A DNA stretch of 64,000 bases from Cellulomonas palmilytica (GCF_021590045.1 NZ_CP062221.1:2914001-2978000); one strand, 5' to 3'; numbered from the stretch's first letter, positions 36,088 through 48,886 are shown. The notes: a model not told the origin generated them from the letters alone. Program-made: numbers and translations.

Positions 36088-37254
36088 TCAGACGCGGTCG
36101 AGCGCCGCCTCGACGTCGGCCACGAGGTCGGCCACCGACTCGAGCCCGACGGACAGCCGCACGACCGCCTCGGACACCTCGAGCTCGGTGCCCTTGACCG
36201 ACGCGTGGGTCATGCTCGCCGGGTGGTTGACCAGCGACTCCACGCCACCGAGCGACTCGGCGAGCGTGAACAGCGCGGTCGACTCCGCGAACCGCCGGGC
36301 GGCCGCGCCGTCGGCGAGCTCGAGGCTCACGATGCCCCCGAACCCGCTCATCTGCCGCGCCGCGAGCGCGTGCCCGGGGTGGTCGGGCAGGCCCGGGTAG
36401 TGCACGCGCGCGACCGTCGGGTGCTCGGCGAGGCGCTGCGCGAGCGCGAGCGCGTTCTCGCAGTGCCGCTGCACGCGCACGACGAGCGTCTTGATGCCGC
36501 GGGTCGTGAGCCACGCGTCGAGCGGGCCGGACACGGCACCGGCGGCGAACTGCAGGAACTTCACCTGCTCGGCGAGCTCGTCGTCCTTGAGCACCACGGC
36601 GCCCCCGACGACGTCGGAGTGCCCGCCCAGGTACTTGGTGGTCGAGTGCACGACCACGTCCGCGCCCAGCGTGAGCGGGCGCTGCAGGGCGGGCGTCGCG
36701 AACGTGTTGTCGACGACGAGCAGCGCGCCCTGGGCGTGCGCGAGGTCGGCGAGCGCGGCGATGTCGCTGACGCGCAGGTACGGGTTGCTGGGCGTCTCGA
36801 CCCACAGCAGCTTCGCCGCCGACTCCTCGAGCGCGACCCGCACGGCGTCGAGGTCGGTCAGGTCCACCACGCGGTGCTGCACGCCCCACGGGCCGAGCAC
36901 ACGCGACACGAGCCGGTACGTCCCGCCGTAGACGTCGTTGCCGATGACGAGGCCGTCGCCGGGTCGCAGCGTCGCGCGCAGCAGCGCGTCCTCGGCCGCG
37001 AGGCCCGACGCGAACGACAGCGCGCGCGTGCCGCCCTCGAGCGCCGCGAGCTGGGTCTCGAGCGCGGTGCGCGTCGGGTTGCCCGAGCGCCCGTACTCGT
37101 AGCCGCCGCGCAGGTTGCCGATGCCGTCCTGCGCGAACGTCGAGGACAGGTGCAGCGGCGGGATGACCGCGCCCGTCGTCGGGTCCGGGTCCTGCCCCGC
37201 GCGGATGGCGAGCGTCTCGAACCCCGCGCCGGTCAGGTCGTGGGCGTCGCTCAT
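36088..37254 (-). CDS. metB: cystathionine gamma-synthase
   Basis: This PLP enzyme joins an activated homoserine ester with cysteine to give cystathionine. The 388-residue sequence has the Cys/Met metabolism family marks: LSSTFAQD, YEYGRSGNPTR, ALSFASGLAAEDALL, VETPSNPYLRV, LVVDNTFATP, HSTTKYLGGHSD with PLP Lys207, and GGVESLVNHPASMTH. It could in principle act as a cystathionine gamma-lyase, since the families overlap; the cbs gene immediately upstream makes a reverse-transsulfuration role plausible too. It is 32 bp downstream of cbs and so in the same operon. Confidence 0.93.
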   Translation of the reverse strand: MSDAHDLTGAGFETLAIRAGQDPDPTTGAVIPPLHLSSTFAQDGIGNLRGGYEYGRSGNPTRTALETQLAALEGGTRALSFASGLAAEDALLRATLRPGDGLVIGNDVYGGTYRLVSRVLGPWGVQHRVVDLTDLDAVRVALEESAAKLLWVETPSNPYLRVSDIAALADLAHAQGALLVVDNTFATPALQRPLTLGADVVVHSTTKYLGGHSDVVGGAVVLKDDELAEQVKFLQFAAGAVSGPLDAWLTTRGIKTLVVRVQRHCENALALAQRLAEHPTVARVHYPGLPDHPGHALAARQMSGFGGIVSLELADGAAARRFAESTALFTLAESLGGVESLVNHPASMTHASVKGTELEVSEAVVRLSVGLESVADLVADVEAALDRV

Positions 37255-37286
37255 GCGTGCACTCCTCGGTGTCGTCAGGGGTCGGC

Positions 37287-38651
<1,365 letters not shown>

Positions 38652-38790
38652 GGCTGCTGTCCTTGCTCAGCTCGCTCGGCGCGAGGCGCTGATCGGGTCG
38701 GGGCGCCCTGGGGCCGGGTGGCCGGGGGCGCGTCGGGACGCATCAGGGACGACAGCAGCGCAGCACGGGTCCACGGTAACCCGCGCGGGC

Positions 38791-39264
38791 TCACAACGCG
38801 GCGAGCGCCTCGCGGTAGGCCACGAGCGGACGCGCCTGGCCGCGCGCGTTGACGACGCTCCACCGCAGCACGCCGCGGGCGTCCACGAGGAACGACCCGC
38901 GCAGCGCGTGGCCGGTGCTCTCGTCGAACACGCCGAACGCGCGCGCGACCTCGCCGTGCGGCCAGAAGTCGGAGAGCAGGTCGAACGTGTAGCCCTCGTG
39001 CTCCGCCCACGCCCGCAGCGTGAACATCGGGTCGCACGAGACGACGAGCAGCCGCACGCCGGCCTCGTCGAACGCCGCGAGGTTGTCCCGCAGCTCGCAC
39101 AGCTCGCTCGTGCAGATGCCCGAGAACGCGAACGGCACGAACACGACGGCCACGGCGCCGCCGCGCAGCTCCGACAGTGTGACGGGCGTCCCGTGCGTGT
39201 CGGTCAGCGTGAAGTCCGGCACGGGCTCGCCGACGACGAGCGCGCGCGCCTCGGTCGCGGTCAC
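38791..39264 (-). CDS. AhpE/PrxQ-type peroxiredoxin with CX4C
   Basis: The 157-residue thioredoxin-fold protein reduces peroxides. Its active site reads FVPFAFSGICTSELCELRD with peroxidatic Cys51 and a second Cys56 five residues on. As I recall, M. tuberculosis AhpE has Asp at the second place; a CX4C pair instead resembles PrxQ, so an internal disulfide may form. Other marks are VPDFTLTDTHG and VLRWSVVNARGQ. The start is GTG at 39264, overlapping the DUF3052 gene stop (GTGA). Synteny with Rv2238c-Rv2239c supports the AhpE-like assignment. Confidence 0.88.
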   Translation of the reverse strand: MTATEARALVVGEPVPDFTLTDTHGTPVTLSELRGGAVAVVFVPFAFSGICTSELCELRDNLAAFDEAGVRLLVVSCDPMFTLRAWAEHEGYTFDLLSDFWPHGEVARAFGVFDESTGHALRGSFLVDARGVLRWSVVNARGQARPLVAYREALAAL

Positions 39265-39680
39265 TTGCCGCGGCCGCGCGTGCCGAGCCGCGTCGCCGAC
39301 CAGTCGGGCGCGATCGCGAACGTCGACATCGCGTGCAGGCCGGACGTGGTCGCGGCCTCCTCGATGTCGGAGTGCGACACGTGGCCCGCACGGCCCGACT
39401 TCGGCGACAGCACCCAGATCGGCCCGTTGTCCTCGAGCACCGTCATGGCGTCGACGAGGTAGTCGGTCAGGTCCCCGTCGTCCTCACGGAACCAGATGAC
39501 CGCACCGTCGGTGACGTCGTCGTACTCCTCGTCGACCATCTCGGCGCCCGTGATCGCCTCGATCGCCTCGCGCAGGGCCTCGTCGACGTCGTCGTCGTAG
39601 CCGAGCTCCTGGATCACCTGACCCGCGGCGAATCCCAGTCGGGCGGCCTGCTGCTGCCCGGCGTCCGCACTCGCTGACAC
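39261..39680 (-). CDS. DUF3052 family protein, 139 aa
   Basis: The family begins with (S)A-x-ADAGQQQAARLGF, found here at VSASADAGQQQAARLGFAA, so I set the start at the GTG at 39680; the frame stays open to 39740 with unrelated residues. Acidic segments (QELGYDDDVDEALREAIEAI, WFREDDGDLTDYLVDAM) and SPKSGRAGHVSHSDIEEAA are typical. It is soluble and of unknown function, next to aceE and a peroxiredoxin in many actinobacteria. It is translationally coupled to the peroxiredoxin gene. Confidence 0.88.
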   Translation of the reverse strand: MSASADAGQQQAARLGFAAGQVIQELGYDDDVDEALREAIEAITGAEMVDEEYDDVTDGAVIWFREDDGDLTDYLVDAMTVLEDNGPIWVLSPKSGRAGHVSHSDIEEAATTSGLHAMSTFAIAPDWSATRLGTRGRGK

Positions 39681-40033
39681 GTCCTGTCCGATCCCTTCGT
39701 CGCGGTTCCCACCCCTGCGGGAGCCTTCCGATGTGCGCACAACCTAGCCCACCGCAGCACGCGCCACCTGGCAAGAGTCGACCGACGCCCTCGCGTCGTC
39801 CCGTGCGGCCGACCCCGTCGCGGTCGAGCCGGCGGCGGGCCGGCCCTGGGCAACTGTCACGGACATCACGTGCACCAGACATCACCCGCGTGTGACTTTC
39901 GGGCCGTCAGGGTCCGAGAATGGGGCGGACTACCCGCCCCGTGCACGCGGCACCCAGCCGCGCTCGGGCCCGGGCCGACGATGTGCGCCGTGGCCGATCC
40001 GGCCCGTGCGCCGACGAGAGGCGAGGAGCACTG
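39681..40033. promoter_or_regulatory. divergent region DUF3052 / aceE
   Basis: These 353 bp contain no credible gene. On the minus strand TAGGTT at 39741-39746 is a possible -10 for the DUF3052 gene. Toward aceE, GACATCAC is repeated at 39862-39869 and 39878-39885, a 16-bp offset, followed by CGCGTGTGACTTTC; this may be a regulator site. AGGAG at about 40024-40028 is the aceE ribosome binding site. Confidence 0.35.
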
Positions 40034-42781
<2,748 letters not shown>

Positions 42782-42802
42782 CCGTCCGCGCCTGACACGC
42801 GC

Positions 42803-42836
42803 GAAGGGGGCCGACGAGCGATCGTCGGCCCCCTTC
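42803..42836. terminator. bidirectional terminator hairpin after aceE
   Basis: A perfect 15-bp stem (GAAGGGGGCCGACGA / TCGTCGGCCCCCTTC) with a GCGA loop lies between aceE and the convergent gene that ends at 42883. The T/C ends after the stem are short. Confidence 0.8.
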
Positions 42837-42882
42837 GTCGTCCCGCCGCCCTCGCGGGCGGCGTGGTCCGGTGGTGCTCCGG

Positions 42883-43569
42883 TCAGGTCCCCGGCATCGC
42901 CTGCTGGGCCTCGGCGACGACGTGCGCGAGCTCCTCGCGCAGCTCACGCACGGACGCCTGGTCCGGGTACAGGTCGAGGTTCGCGAGGAACTGCTTGGCG
43001 TCGAGCGGGCGGTCCGCCTCGACGGCCGCGAGGACGAGCTGGCGCGCGACCTCGGGGTCGTGCTCGCGCGGGCGCCAGTGCCCGACCCCGATCCCGAGCG
43101 CGTCGACGGGCTTGCCGGCCTCCCGCAGCAGGCTCAGAGCCTGTGCGAGGGCCGTGCCCGACGGGTCGCGCTCGGCGCCCGTGGTCAGGCGGCGCAGCGT
43201 GCCCTCGTGGTCGTCGTGCACCGACAGGCGCGCGACCTCGATCAGCGGGTACCAGGCGCGCGGGTTCCCGGCGAGCTCCTCGCCGAGCGACCAGACCGCG
43301 AGGTCGGCGGCGCGCTGGCGCGCGAGCTCGTCCTGCGGGGCGGTCAGCGGGTCGCCGTCCGGGCCGGTCTCGGCCGCACGGCGGCGCACGATCTCGGCGA
43401 GCGCCGCGAACGCGCGCGTGTTGTTCGGGTCGTCCGACAACATCGACCGCAGGGCGTCCTCGTGGAGGGTGTCACCGCGGCGCGCCGTGCTCGTCGGGCG
43501 GCGGGCGCCGACGCGCGACGCGGACGAGGGCCGACGCATCAGCTGTCTCAGACGGGGCAGCAGAGCCAT
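42883..43569 (-). CDS. unrecognised helical-repeat protein, 228 aa
   Basis: After a basic N-terminus (RLRQLMRRPSSASRVGARRP) the rest is a chain of helix pairs (NNTRAFAALAEIVRRRA, AVWSLGEELAGNPRAWYPLIEVARLSV, EVARQLVLAAVEADRPLDAKQFL) that resemble TPR-like repeats. It has no signal peptide. The ATG at 43569 is divergent from fasR with 157 bp between. The family is not recognised; a scaffold role is the only guess the sequence allows. Confidence 0.65.
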   Translation of the reverse strand: MALLPRLRQLMRRPSSASRVGARRPTSTARRGDTLHEDALRSMLSDDPNNTRAFAALAEIVRRRAAETGPDGDPLTAPQDELARQRAADLAVWSLGEELAGNPRAWYPLIEVARLSVHDDHEGTLRRLTTGAERDPSGTALAQALSLLREAGKPVDALGIGVGHWRPREHDPEVARQLVLAAVEADRPLDAKQFLANLDLYPDQASVRELREELAHVVAEAQQAMPGT

Positions 43570-43687
43570 GCAGCGACACTAGCCCGTCGTCGTCGCGGCG
43601 CCGAGCCGAGAAGCCGCGAACCGGGCACGCCGGGCGATCCGTACCACGCCGACGCGCCCGCGACGCGCGGTCGCCACGCCCCCTGCT

Positions 43688-43704
43688 TTGTCGACTTCCC
43701 ACAA
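43688..43704. promoter_or_regulatory. TTGT-N9-ACAA inverted repeat upstream of fasR
   Basis: TTGT (43688-43691) and ACAA (43701-43704) flank nine bases, in the context CTTTGT...CCCACAA. The same arrangement with the same flanks recurs upstream of fabD at 45003-45019. It lies 22 bp before the fasR ATG; a TATGCT -10-like hexamer (43715-43720) lies between, which would make the fasR mRNA nearly leaderless. It is the best candidate for a FasR operator. Confidence 0.6.
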
Positions 43705-43726
43705 GCGGTCCGCCTATGCTCGGCGC

Positions 43727-44971
43727 ATGCCCCGCTCCTCCGACCGCGCCGCGCGCCCCACCACGACGCCCCGGGCGGCCGCTGCGGGCGCGCTCACGCC
43801 GTCCGCGGCCGTGGCCCAGCACGTCCCGACGGCCGAGACGCAGCGGCGCGTGCGCGAGGGCGCGGGTCTGCTCGCGGCGGCCGCGATGCGTCGCCTCGAC
43901 GAGGACCTCGACTGGTACCGCGCGCTGCCGGCCGAGGACCGCTCGTGGGTCGGGCTCGTCGCGCAGGCCGGCATCAGCGCGTTCATCACGTGGTTCGCGG
44001 ACTCGACCCGTCCGCCGCACGGCGTGAGCGACATCTTCGCGAGCGCCCCGCCCGAGCTCACGCGTTCGATCTCGCTGCAGCACACGCTGCACCTGGTGCG
44101 CGTCGTCGTCGACGTCGTCGAGACGCACGCCGAGCGCCTCGCTGCCCCAGGCGAGGAACGCGAGCTGCGCGAGGCGGTGCTGCTGTACTCGCGCGAGGTC
44201 GCGTTCTCGGCGGCCGAGGTCTACGCGCGCGCCGCCGAGGTGCGCGGCGCGTGGGACGCCCGGCTCGAGGCGCTCGTCGTCGACGCGCTGGTGCGCGGCG
44301 ACGTGGACGACTCGGTCCGCTCGCGCGTCGCGGCGCTCGGCTGGGGCGGGCGCGGCCCGACGCTCGTCGTGGTCGGCACGACCGCGGCCCCGATCGACGA
44401 GGTCCGCGCGGCGGACCTGCGGCGCGCGACCAGCCGGGCCGCGGACGACGCGCTCGTCGGGATCCAGGGCGACCGGCTCGTGATCTTCCTGGGCGGCGAG
44501 GGCGACCTGCGCGCGGCCGTGCAGTCGCTGCTCCCGAGGTTCGGGCCCGGTCCGGTCGTGGTCGGCCCGCAGGTCGCGGACCTCACGGAGAGCGCACGTT
44601 CGGCCCGGGCCGCGCTCGCCGGGCTGCAGGCGGCGGCCGCGTGGCCGCAGGCGCCGCGCCCCGTCGCGGCCGACGACCTGCTGCCCGAGCGCGTGCTCGT
44701 CGGTGACCCGCTCGCGCGGCGCACGCTCATCGCGCAGGCGTACGAGCCGCTGTCCGCGAGCCAGGGCGCGCTGCTGGAGACGATCTCGGCGTACCTGGGC
44801 ACGGGCCGCTCGCTCGAGGCGGCTGCGCGCACGCTGTACGTGCATCCGAACACCGTGCGGTACCGCCTCAAGCGGGTCGCCGACGTGACCGGTTGGGACC
44901 CGCTGGACCCGCGCGAGTCGTACGTGCTCCAGACCGCCCTCGCGGTGGGGCAGCTCGACGCGTCCGCCTGA
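43727..44971 (+). CDS. fasR: PucR-family regulator of fatty acid synthesis (FasR-like)
   Basis: The 414-residue protein has an N-terminal sensor region (residues about 35-170, WVGLVAQAGISAFITWFADS), a GGDEF-like middle region, and a C-terminal PucR-type HTH (LLETISAYLGTGRSLEAAAR, VHPNTVRYRLKRVADVTGWD). In Streptomyces FasR, located directly upstream of fabD, activates the fab genes; M. tuberculosis Rv2242 occupies the same place. The ATG at 43727 is the first good start. A shared inverted repeat before fasR and fabD suggests control of both. Confidence 0.88.
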   Translation: MPRSSDRAARPTTTPRAAAAGALTPSAAVAQHVPTAETQRRVREGAGLLAAAAMRRLDEDLDWYRALPAEDRSWVGLVAQAGISAFITWFADSTRPPHGVSDIFASAPPELTRSISLQHTLHLVRVVVDVVETHAERLAAPGEERELREAVLLYSREVAFSAAEVYARAAEVRGAWDARLEALVVDALVRGDVDDSVRSRVAALGWGGRGPTLVVVGTTAAPIDEVRAADLRRATSRAADDALVGIQGDRLVIFLGGEGDLRAAVQSLLPRFGPGPVVVGPQVADLTESARSARAALAGLQAAAAWPQAPRPVAADDLLPERVLVGDPLARRTLIAQAYEPLSASQGALLETISAYLGTGRSLEAAARTLYVHPNTVRYRLKRVADVTGWDPLDPRESYVLQTALAVGQLDASA

Positions 44972-45002
44972 GCGCGCCGCGGGCCGGACTGCTCGCAGCG
45001 CT

Positions 45003-45019
45003 TTGTAGGAGACCCACAA
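45003..45019. promoter_or_regulatory. TTGT-N9-ACAA inverted repeat upstream of fabD
   Basis: TTGT (45003-45006), nine bases, ACAA (45016-45019). With its flanks (CTTTGT...CCCACAA, then CGCC and TCGG at matching distances) it copies the element before fasR. It lies 67 bp upstream of the fabD GTG. A CATTCT hexamer at 45031-45036 is a weak -10 candidate just downstream, a geometry that fits activation. Confidence 0.6.
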
Positions 45020-45086
45020 CGGCTCGCCGCATTCTCGGTGCGCGCCGCGTACCGGTGCCGCGGGAACGGGAAGGCACAGTTGACGG

Positions 45087-46076
45087 GTGCTCGTCGTCGT
45101 CTGCCCCGGACAGGGTGCCCAGTCCCCCGGCATGCTCGCCCCTTGGCTCGAGCTGCCGTCCGTCGCCGAGGCCGTGGGCCGTGCGTCGCAGGCCACCGGC
45201 CTCGACCTCGTCGCGCACGGCACGACGTCGGACGCCGACACCATCCGGGACACCGCGGTGGCGCAGCCGCTGCTGGTCGCCTCGGCGCTCGCCACGCTGC
45301 GCGCGGTCCTGGAGCTCGACGCGAGCGCGCCGCTCGGCGCGTCCGTCGCGGACCGCGTGGACGTGACCGCCGGTCACTCGGTCGGGGAGCTGGCCGCCGC
45401 TGCGGTCGCGGGAGTCCTGACCGACGACGAGGCGCTGCGGCTCGTCGCGGTCCGCGGTGCCGCCATGGCGCGCGCCGCGGCGGTCACCCCGACCGGCATG
45501 AGCGCCGTCCTCGGGGGCGACCCCGAGGAGGTGCTCGCCGCCCTGGACCGGCACTCCCTCGTCCCCGCGAACGTCAACGGCGGCGGCCAGGTCGTCGCCG
45601 CCGGCACGCTCGAGGCGCTCGCCGCGTTCGCGGCCGAGCCGCCCGCGCGGGCGCGGGTCGTGCCGCTGCAGGTCGCGGGCGCGTTCCACACCGAGCACAT
45701 GGCGCCCGCGGTCGACGAGCTGCGCGCCGCGGCCTCCGCCGTGACGCCCGGCGAGCCCGGCGTCACGCTGCTGTCGAACGCCGACGGCTCGGCCGTCGCG
45801 GGCGGCGCCGACGCGCTCGCGCGGATCGTCGCGCAGGTCGCCAACCCGGTGCGCTGGGACCTGTGCTGCGCGACCCTCCTCGAGCTCGGCGTGACCGGCC
45901 TCCTCGAGGTCGCCCCCGGCGGTGTCCTCACGGGCCTCGCGCGCCGTACGCTGCCCGGGGTCGAGACCGTCGCCGTCAAGACCCCCGCCGACCTCGACGC
46001 CGCACGCGACCTCGTGCGCCGCCACGCGTCGTCGGCCGTCCCCACGTCCGCGAGCAGCCAGGAGCAGTCGTCGTGA
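45087..46076 (+). CDS. fabD: malonyl-CoA:ACP acyltransferase
   Basis: FabD loads malonyl groups onto ACP. The GTG start gives LVVVCPGQGAQSPGML, followed by the nucleophile elbow TAGHSVGELAAAAV with catalytic Ser, VNGGGQVVAAG, and QVAGAFHTEHM with catalytic His. The length of 329 residues is normal. It is the first gene of fabD-fabH-acpP-fabF; its stop overlaps the fabH GTG (GTGA). The product supplies all elongation cycles of type II synthesis. Confidence 0.95.
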   Translation: MLVVVCPGQGAQSPGMLAPWLELPSVAEAVGRASQATGLDLVAHGTTSDADTIRDTAVAQPLLVASALATLRAVLELDASAPLGASVADRVDVTAGHSVGELAAAAVAGVLTDDEALRLVAVRGAAMARAAAVTPTGMSAVLGGDPEEVLAALDRHSLVPANVNGGGQVVAAGTLEALAAFAAEPPARARVVPLQVAGAFHTEHMAPAVDELRAAASAVTPGEPGVTLLSNADGSAVAGGADALARIVAQVANPVRWDLCCATLLELGVTGLLEVAPGGVLTGLARRTLPGVETVAVKTPADLDAARDLVRRHASSAVPTSASSQEQSS

Positions 46077-47074
46077 CCCGTCCCACCCTCACGCAGGCCA
46101 CCGGACCCGCCCACACCCGCATCCTCGGGATCGGCGGCGTCCGCGGCGAGAACCTCGTGACCAACGACGACATCGCCGGGCCGATCGACTCGTCCGACGA
46201 GTGGATCCGCCAGCGCACCGGCATCGTCACACGTGTGCGGGCCGGCGCCGACACCGACGTGCTCGACCTCGCCGAGGCCGCCGCGCGCAAGGCGCTCGAC
46301 AGCGCCGGCCTGACGGGCGCGGACATCGACGCGGTGATCCTGTCGACCGTCACGTACTTCCACCAGACGCCCGCCGGCGCCGCGATCGTCGCGGACCGCA
46401 TCGGCGCGACGCCCGCCGCGGCGTTCGACATCTCGGCCGCGTGCGCGGGCTATTGCTACGGCATCGGCCAGGCGGACGCGCTCGTGCGCGCCGGCACGGC
46501 CCGCCATGTCCTCGTCATCGGCGCCGAGAAGATGAGCGACTTCATCGACCCGACGGACCGCTCGATCTCCTTCCTGCTCGGCGACGGCGCGGGCGCGGTC
46601 GTGATCGGCCCGTCCGACACGCCGGGCATCGGCCCGACGGTCTGGGGCTCCGACGGCGGCCAGGCCCAGGCCATCCGCCAGACGCACTCCTGGAAGGAGA
46701 CGCAGACGGGCGCGGGCTGGCCCACGCTGCGCCAGGAGGGCCAGTCGGTCTTCAAGTGGGCCGTGTGGCAGATGGCTCCCGTCGCGCAGAAGGCGCTCGA
46801 CGCCGCGGGCGTCACCGCTGACGAGGTCGAGGCGTTCATCCCGCACCAGGCGAACATGCGGATCGTCGACCAGATGATCAAGCAGCTCAAGCTGCCCGAC
46901 TCGGTGGTCGTCGCGCGGGACATCGCCGACACGGGCAACACGTCCGCCGCGTCGATCCCCCTCGCCACCGAGCGGCTGCTCCGCGAGGGCCAGGTGTCCT
47001 CGGGCGCGCTCGCGCTGCAGATCGGGTTCGGCGCGGGACTCGTCTACGCGGCCCAGGTCGTCGTCCTGCCCTGA
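46073..47074 (+). CDS. fabH: beta-ketoacyl-ACP synthase III
   Basis: FabH starts fatty acid synthesis by condensing an acyl-CoA primer, in actinobacteria often branched, with malonyl-ACP. The catalytic triad is present: Cys124 (ISAACAGYCYG), His (FIPHQANMRI) and Asn (DTGNTSAASIP). Further marks are SSDEWIRQRTGI and LGDGAGAVVIG. I chose GTG 46073 because it overlaps the fabD stop and has AGGAG upstream; the frame is open far upstream inside fabD. Length 333. Confidence 0.95.
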   Translation: MTRPTLTQATGPAHTRILGIGGVRGENLVTNDDIAGPIDSSDEWIRQRTGIVTRVRAGADTDVLDLAEAAARKALDSAGLTGADIDAVILSTVTYFHQTPAGAAIVADRIGATPAAAFDISAACAGYCYGIGQADALVRAGTARHVLVIGAEKMSDFIDPTDRSISFLLGDGAGAVVIGPSDTPGIGPTVWGSDGGQAQAIRQTHSWKETQTGAGWPTLRQEGQSVFKWAVWQMAPVAQKALDAAGVTADEVEAFIPHQANMRIVDQMIKQLKLPDSVVVARDIADTGNTSAASIPLATERLLREGQVSSGALALQIGFGAGLVYAAQVVVLP

Positions 47075-47176
47075 CCCACCCCGGGGGTGCCGCCGCCGGC
47101 GCCCCGTACTCCCCGTCGGTCCGGCCGCCCGGCTGTACCGTTCGTCCGACCCCAACGTCCCACGAAGGAGACACCC

Positions 47177-47425
47177 ATGGCGTACAGCGAGCAGGACATC
47201 CTGGCCGGTCTGGCCGAGATCGTGAGCGAGGAGACCGGCCTGCCGACCGACGCGGTCCAGTCGGAGAAGTCGTTCACCGACGACCTCGACATCGACTCCC
47301 TGTCGATGATGACGATCGTCACGCTCGCCGAGGAGAAGTTCGACGTGCGCATCCCCGACGACGAGGTCAAGAACCTCGCGACGGTCGGCGACGCGGTCAG
47401 CTTCATCGCGAACGCGCAGTCCTGA
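47177..47425 (+). CDS. acpP: acyl carrier protein
   Basis: The 82-residue acidic helical protein carries the phosphopantetheine site DDLDIDSLSMMTI with Ser41. AAGGAG lies 7 bases before the ATG at 47177. It is the central substrate carrier of the FAS II system. In the 102-bp gap after fabH a small CACCCC/GGGGTG hairpin is present. A strong hairpin follows the stop, before fabF. Confidence 0.96.
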   Translation: MAYSEQDILAGLAEIVSEETGLPTDAVQSEKSFTDDLDIDSLSMMTIVTLAEEKFDVRIPDDEVKNLATVGDAVSFIANAQS

Positions 47426-47431
47426 GCCACC

Positions 47432-47467
47432 GCGTCCGTCCTGCGCCCCGCCGCGCAGGACGGACGC
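47432..47467 (+). terminator. 15-bp hairpin between acpP and fabF
   Basis: A perfect stem (GCGTCCGTCCTGCGC / GCGCAGGACGGACGC) with a 6-nt loop begins 6 bp after the acpP stop. It is inside the fab operon, so it may be a partial terminator or a 3' stabiliser that favours acpP transcripts over fabF. No T tract follows. Confidence 0.65.
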
Positions 47468-47551
47468 GCAGGGGCGTCGCCGGCGACCCGGCACACCCGC
47501 ACCTCCGCACGACACCCGCGAGACCGGGACCCGACCTCACTGGGAGCAACG

Positions 47552-48796
47552 ATGAGCCACACGACCGACGTCGTCGTCACCGGCCTGGGCGCCACCACGC
47601 CGCTGGGCGGAGACGTGAAGAGCACGTGGGCCGCGGCGCTCGCCGGGGAGTCCGGCGCCCGTCCGTTCGAGGAGGACTGGTCGGAGCGCTACGGCATCCC
47701 GGTCCAGTTCGCGGCGACCCTCAAGGTCAAGCCCGAGGAGGTCCTCGAGCGGCCCGAGCTCAAGCGCATGGACCCCTCCGCGCAGTACGCGATCGTCGCG
47801 GCGCGTGAGGCGTGGGCCGACGCGGGCTCGCCCGAGGTCGACGGCGAGCGCCTCGGCGCGGTCGTCTCGTCGGGCATCGGCGGCATCTGGACGACGCTGG
47901 ACGGCTGGGACGTGCTGCGGGAGAAGGGCGCGCGCCGCGTCCTGCCCATGACGGTCCCCATGCTCATGCCGAACTCCCCCGTCGCGTACGTGTCGCTCGA
48001 GTTCGGCGCGAAGGCCGGTGCGCACGCGCTCGTCTCGGCGTGCGCGTCGGGCGCCGAGGCCATCGGCTACGGCGTCGACATGATCCGCGCCGGGCGCGCC
48101 GACGTGGTCATCGCGGGCGGCACCGAGGCGACCATCCACCCCATGCCGATCGCCGCGTTCGCGGCGTCACGCACGCTGTCGCTGCGCAACGACGACCCGC
48201 AGGGCGCGTCGCGACCGTACGACGTCGACCGCGACGGCTTCGTCATCGGTGAGGGCTCGGGCGTGGTCGTGCTCGAGAGCGCGGAGCACGCGGCGGCCCG
48301 CGGGGCGCGCGTGTACGCCCGTATCGCGGGCGTCGGCCTGTCCGCGGACGGCTACCACATCACGTCGCCCGAGCCGAGCGGCGACGGGCAGATCCGCGCG
48401 ATGCGCTCGGCCCTGCGGGAGTCGGGCGTCACCGCGCCCGAGGTCGTGCACGTCAACGCGCACGCGACCTCGACGGTCGTCGGCGACCTCATCGAGGCGC
48501 GTTCGATCCGTGGCGTGCTGGGCGACGACGCGGACCACGTCGCGCTGTCGGCGACGAAGTCGATGACCGGCCACCTGCTGGGCGGCGCGGGCGCGCTGGA
48601 GACGATCTTCACGGTCCTCGCGCTGCACGAGCGCCAGGCCCCGCCGACGATCAACGTCAGCAGCCCGGACCCGGAGCTCGTGCTCGACCTGGTGCGGGAC
48701 ACCCCGCGCGCGCTGCCCGCGGGCGACATCGCCGCGATCAACAACTCGTTCGGGTTCGGCGGCCACAACGTCGCGCTCGTCGTCACCAGCGCCTGA
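47552..48796 (+). CDS. fabF: beta-ketoacyl-ACP synthase II
   Basis: FabF elongates acyl-ACP with malonyl-ACP. The 414-residue thiolase-fold enzyme has Cys164 in VSACASGAEAIGYG, the first catalytic His in HVNAHATSTVVGD, and the second in KSMTGHLLGGAGA, plus the start VVVTGLGATTPLGGD and the end INNSFGFGGHNVALV. Gene order fabD-fabH-acpP-fabF is the standard actinobacterial order. TGGGAGC precedes the ATG. A strong terminator follows. Confidence 0.96.
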   Translation: MSHTTDVVVTGLGATTPLGGDVKSTWAAALAGESGARPFEEDWSERYGIPVQFAATLKVKPEEVLERPELKRMDPSAQYAIVAAREAWADAGSPEVDGERLGAVVSSGIGGIWTTLDGWDVLREKGARRVLPMTVPMLMPNSPVAYVSLEFGAKAGAHALVSACASGAEAIGYGVDMIRAGRADVVIAGGTEATIHPMPIAAFAASRTLSLRNDDPQGASRPYDVDRDGFVIGEGSGVVVLESAEHAAARGARVYARIAGVGLSADGYHITSPEPSGDGQIRAMRSALRESGVTAPEVVHVNAHATSTVVGDLIEARSIRGVLGDDADHVALSATKSMTGHLLGGAGALETIFTVLALHERQAPPTINVSSPDPELVLDLVRDTPRALPAGDIAAINNSFGFGGHNVALVVTSA

Positions 48797-48830
48797 CCTC
48801 CCGCACGACGAGACGCGCGAGCAGACGCAC

Positions 48831-48866
48831 GACGAAGGGGCGCCCCGCCGGGGACGCCCCTTCGTC
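48831..48866. terminator. bidirectional terminator hairpin after fabF
   Basis: GACGAAGGGGCG pairs with CGCCCCTTCGTC, and the CCCC...GGGG inside extends the stem. It lies between the fabF stop and the convergent DUF3145 gene. Confidence 0.8.
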
Positions 48867-48886
48867 GTCTCGTCAGGTGCGGCGGC

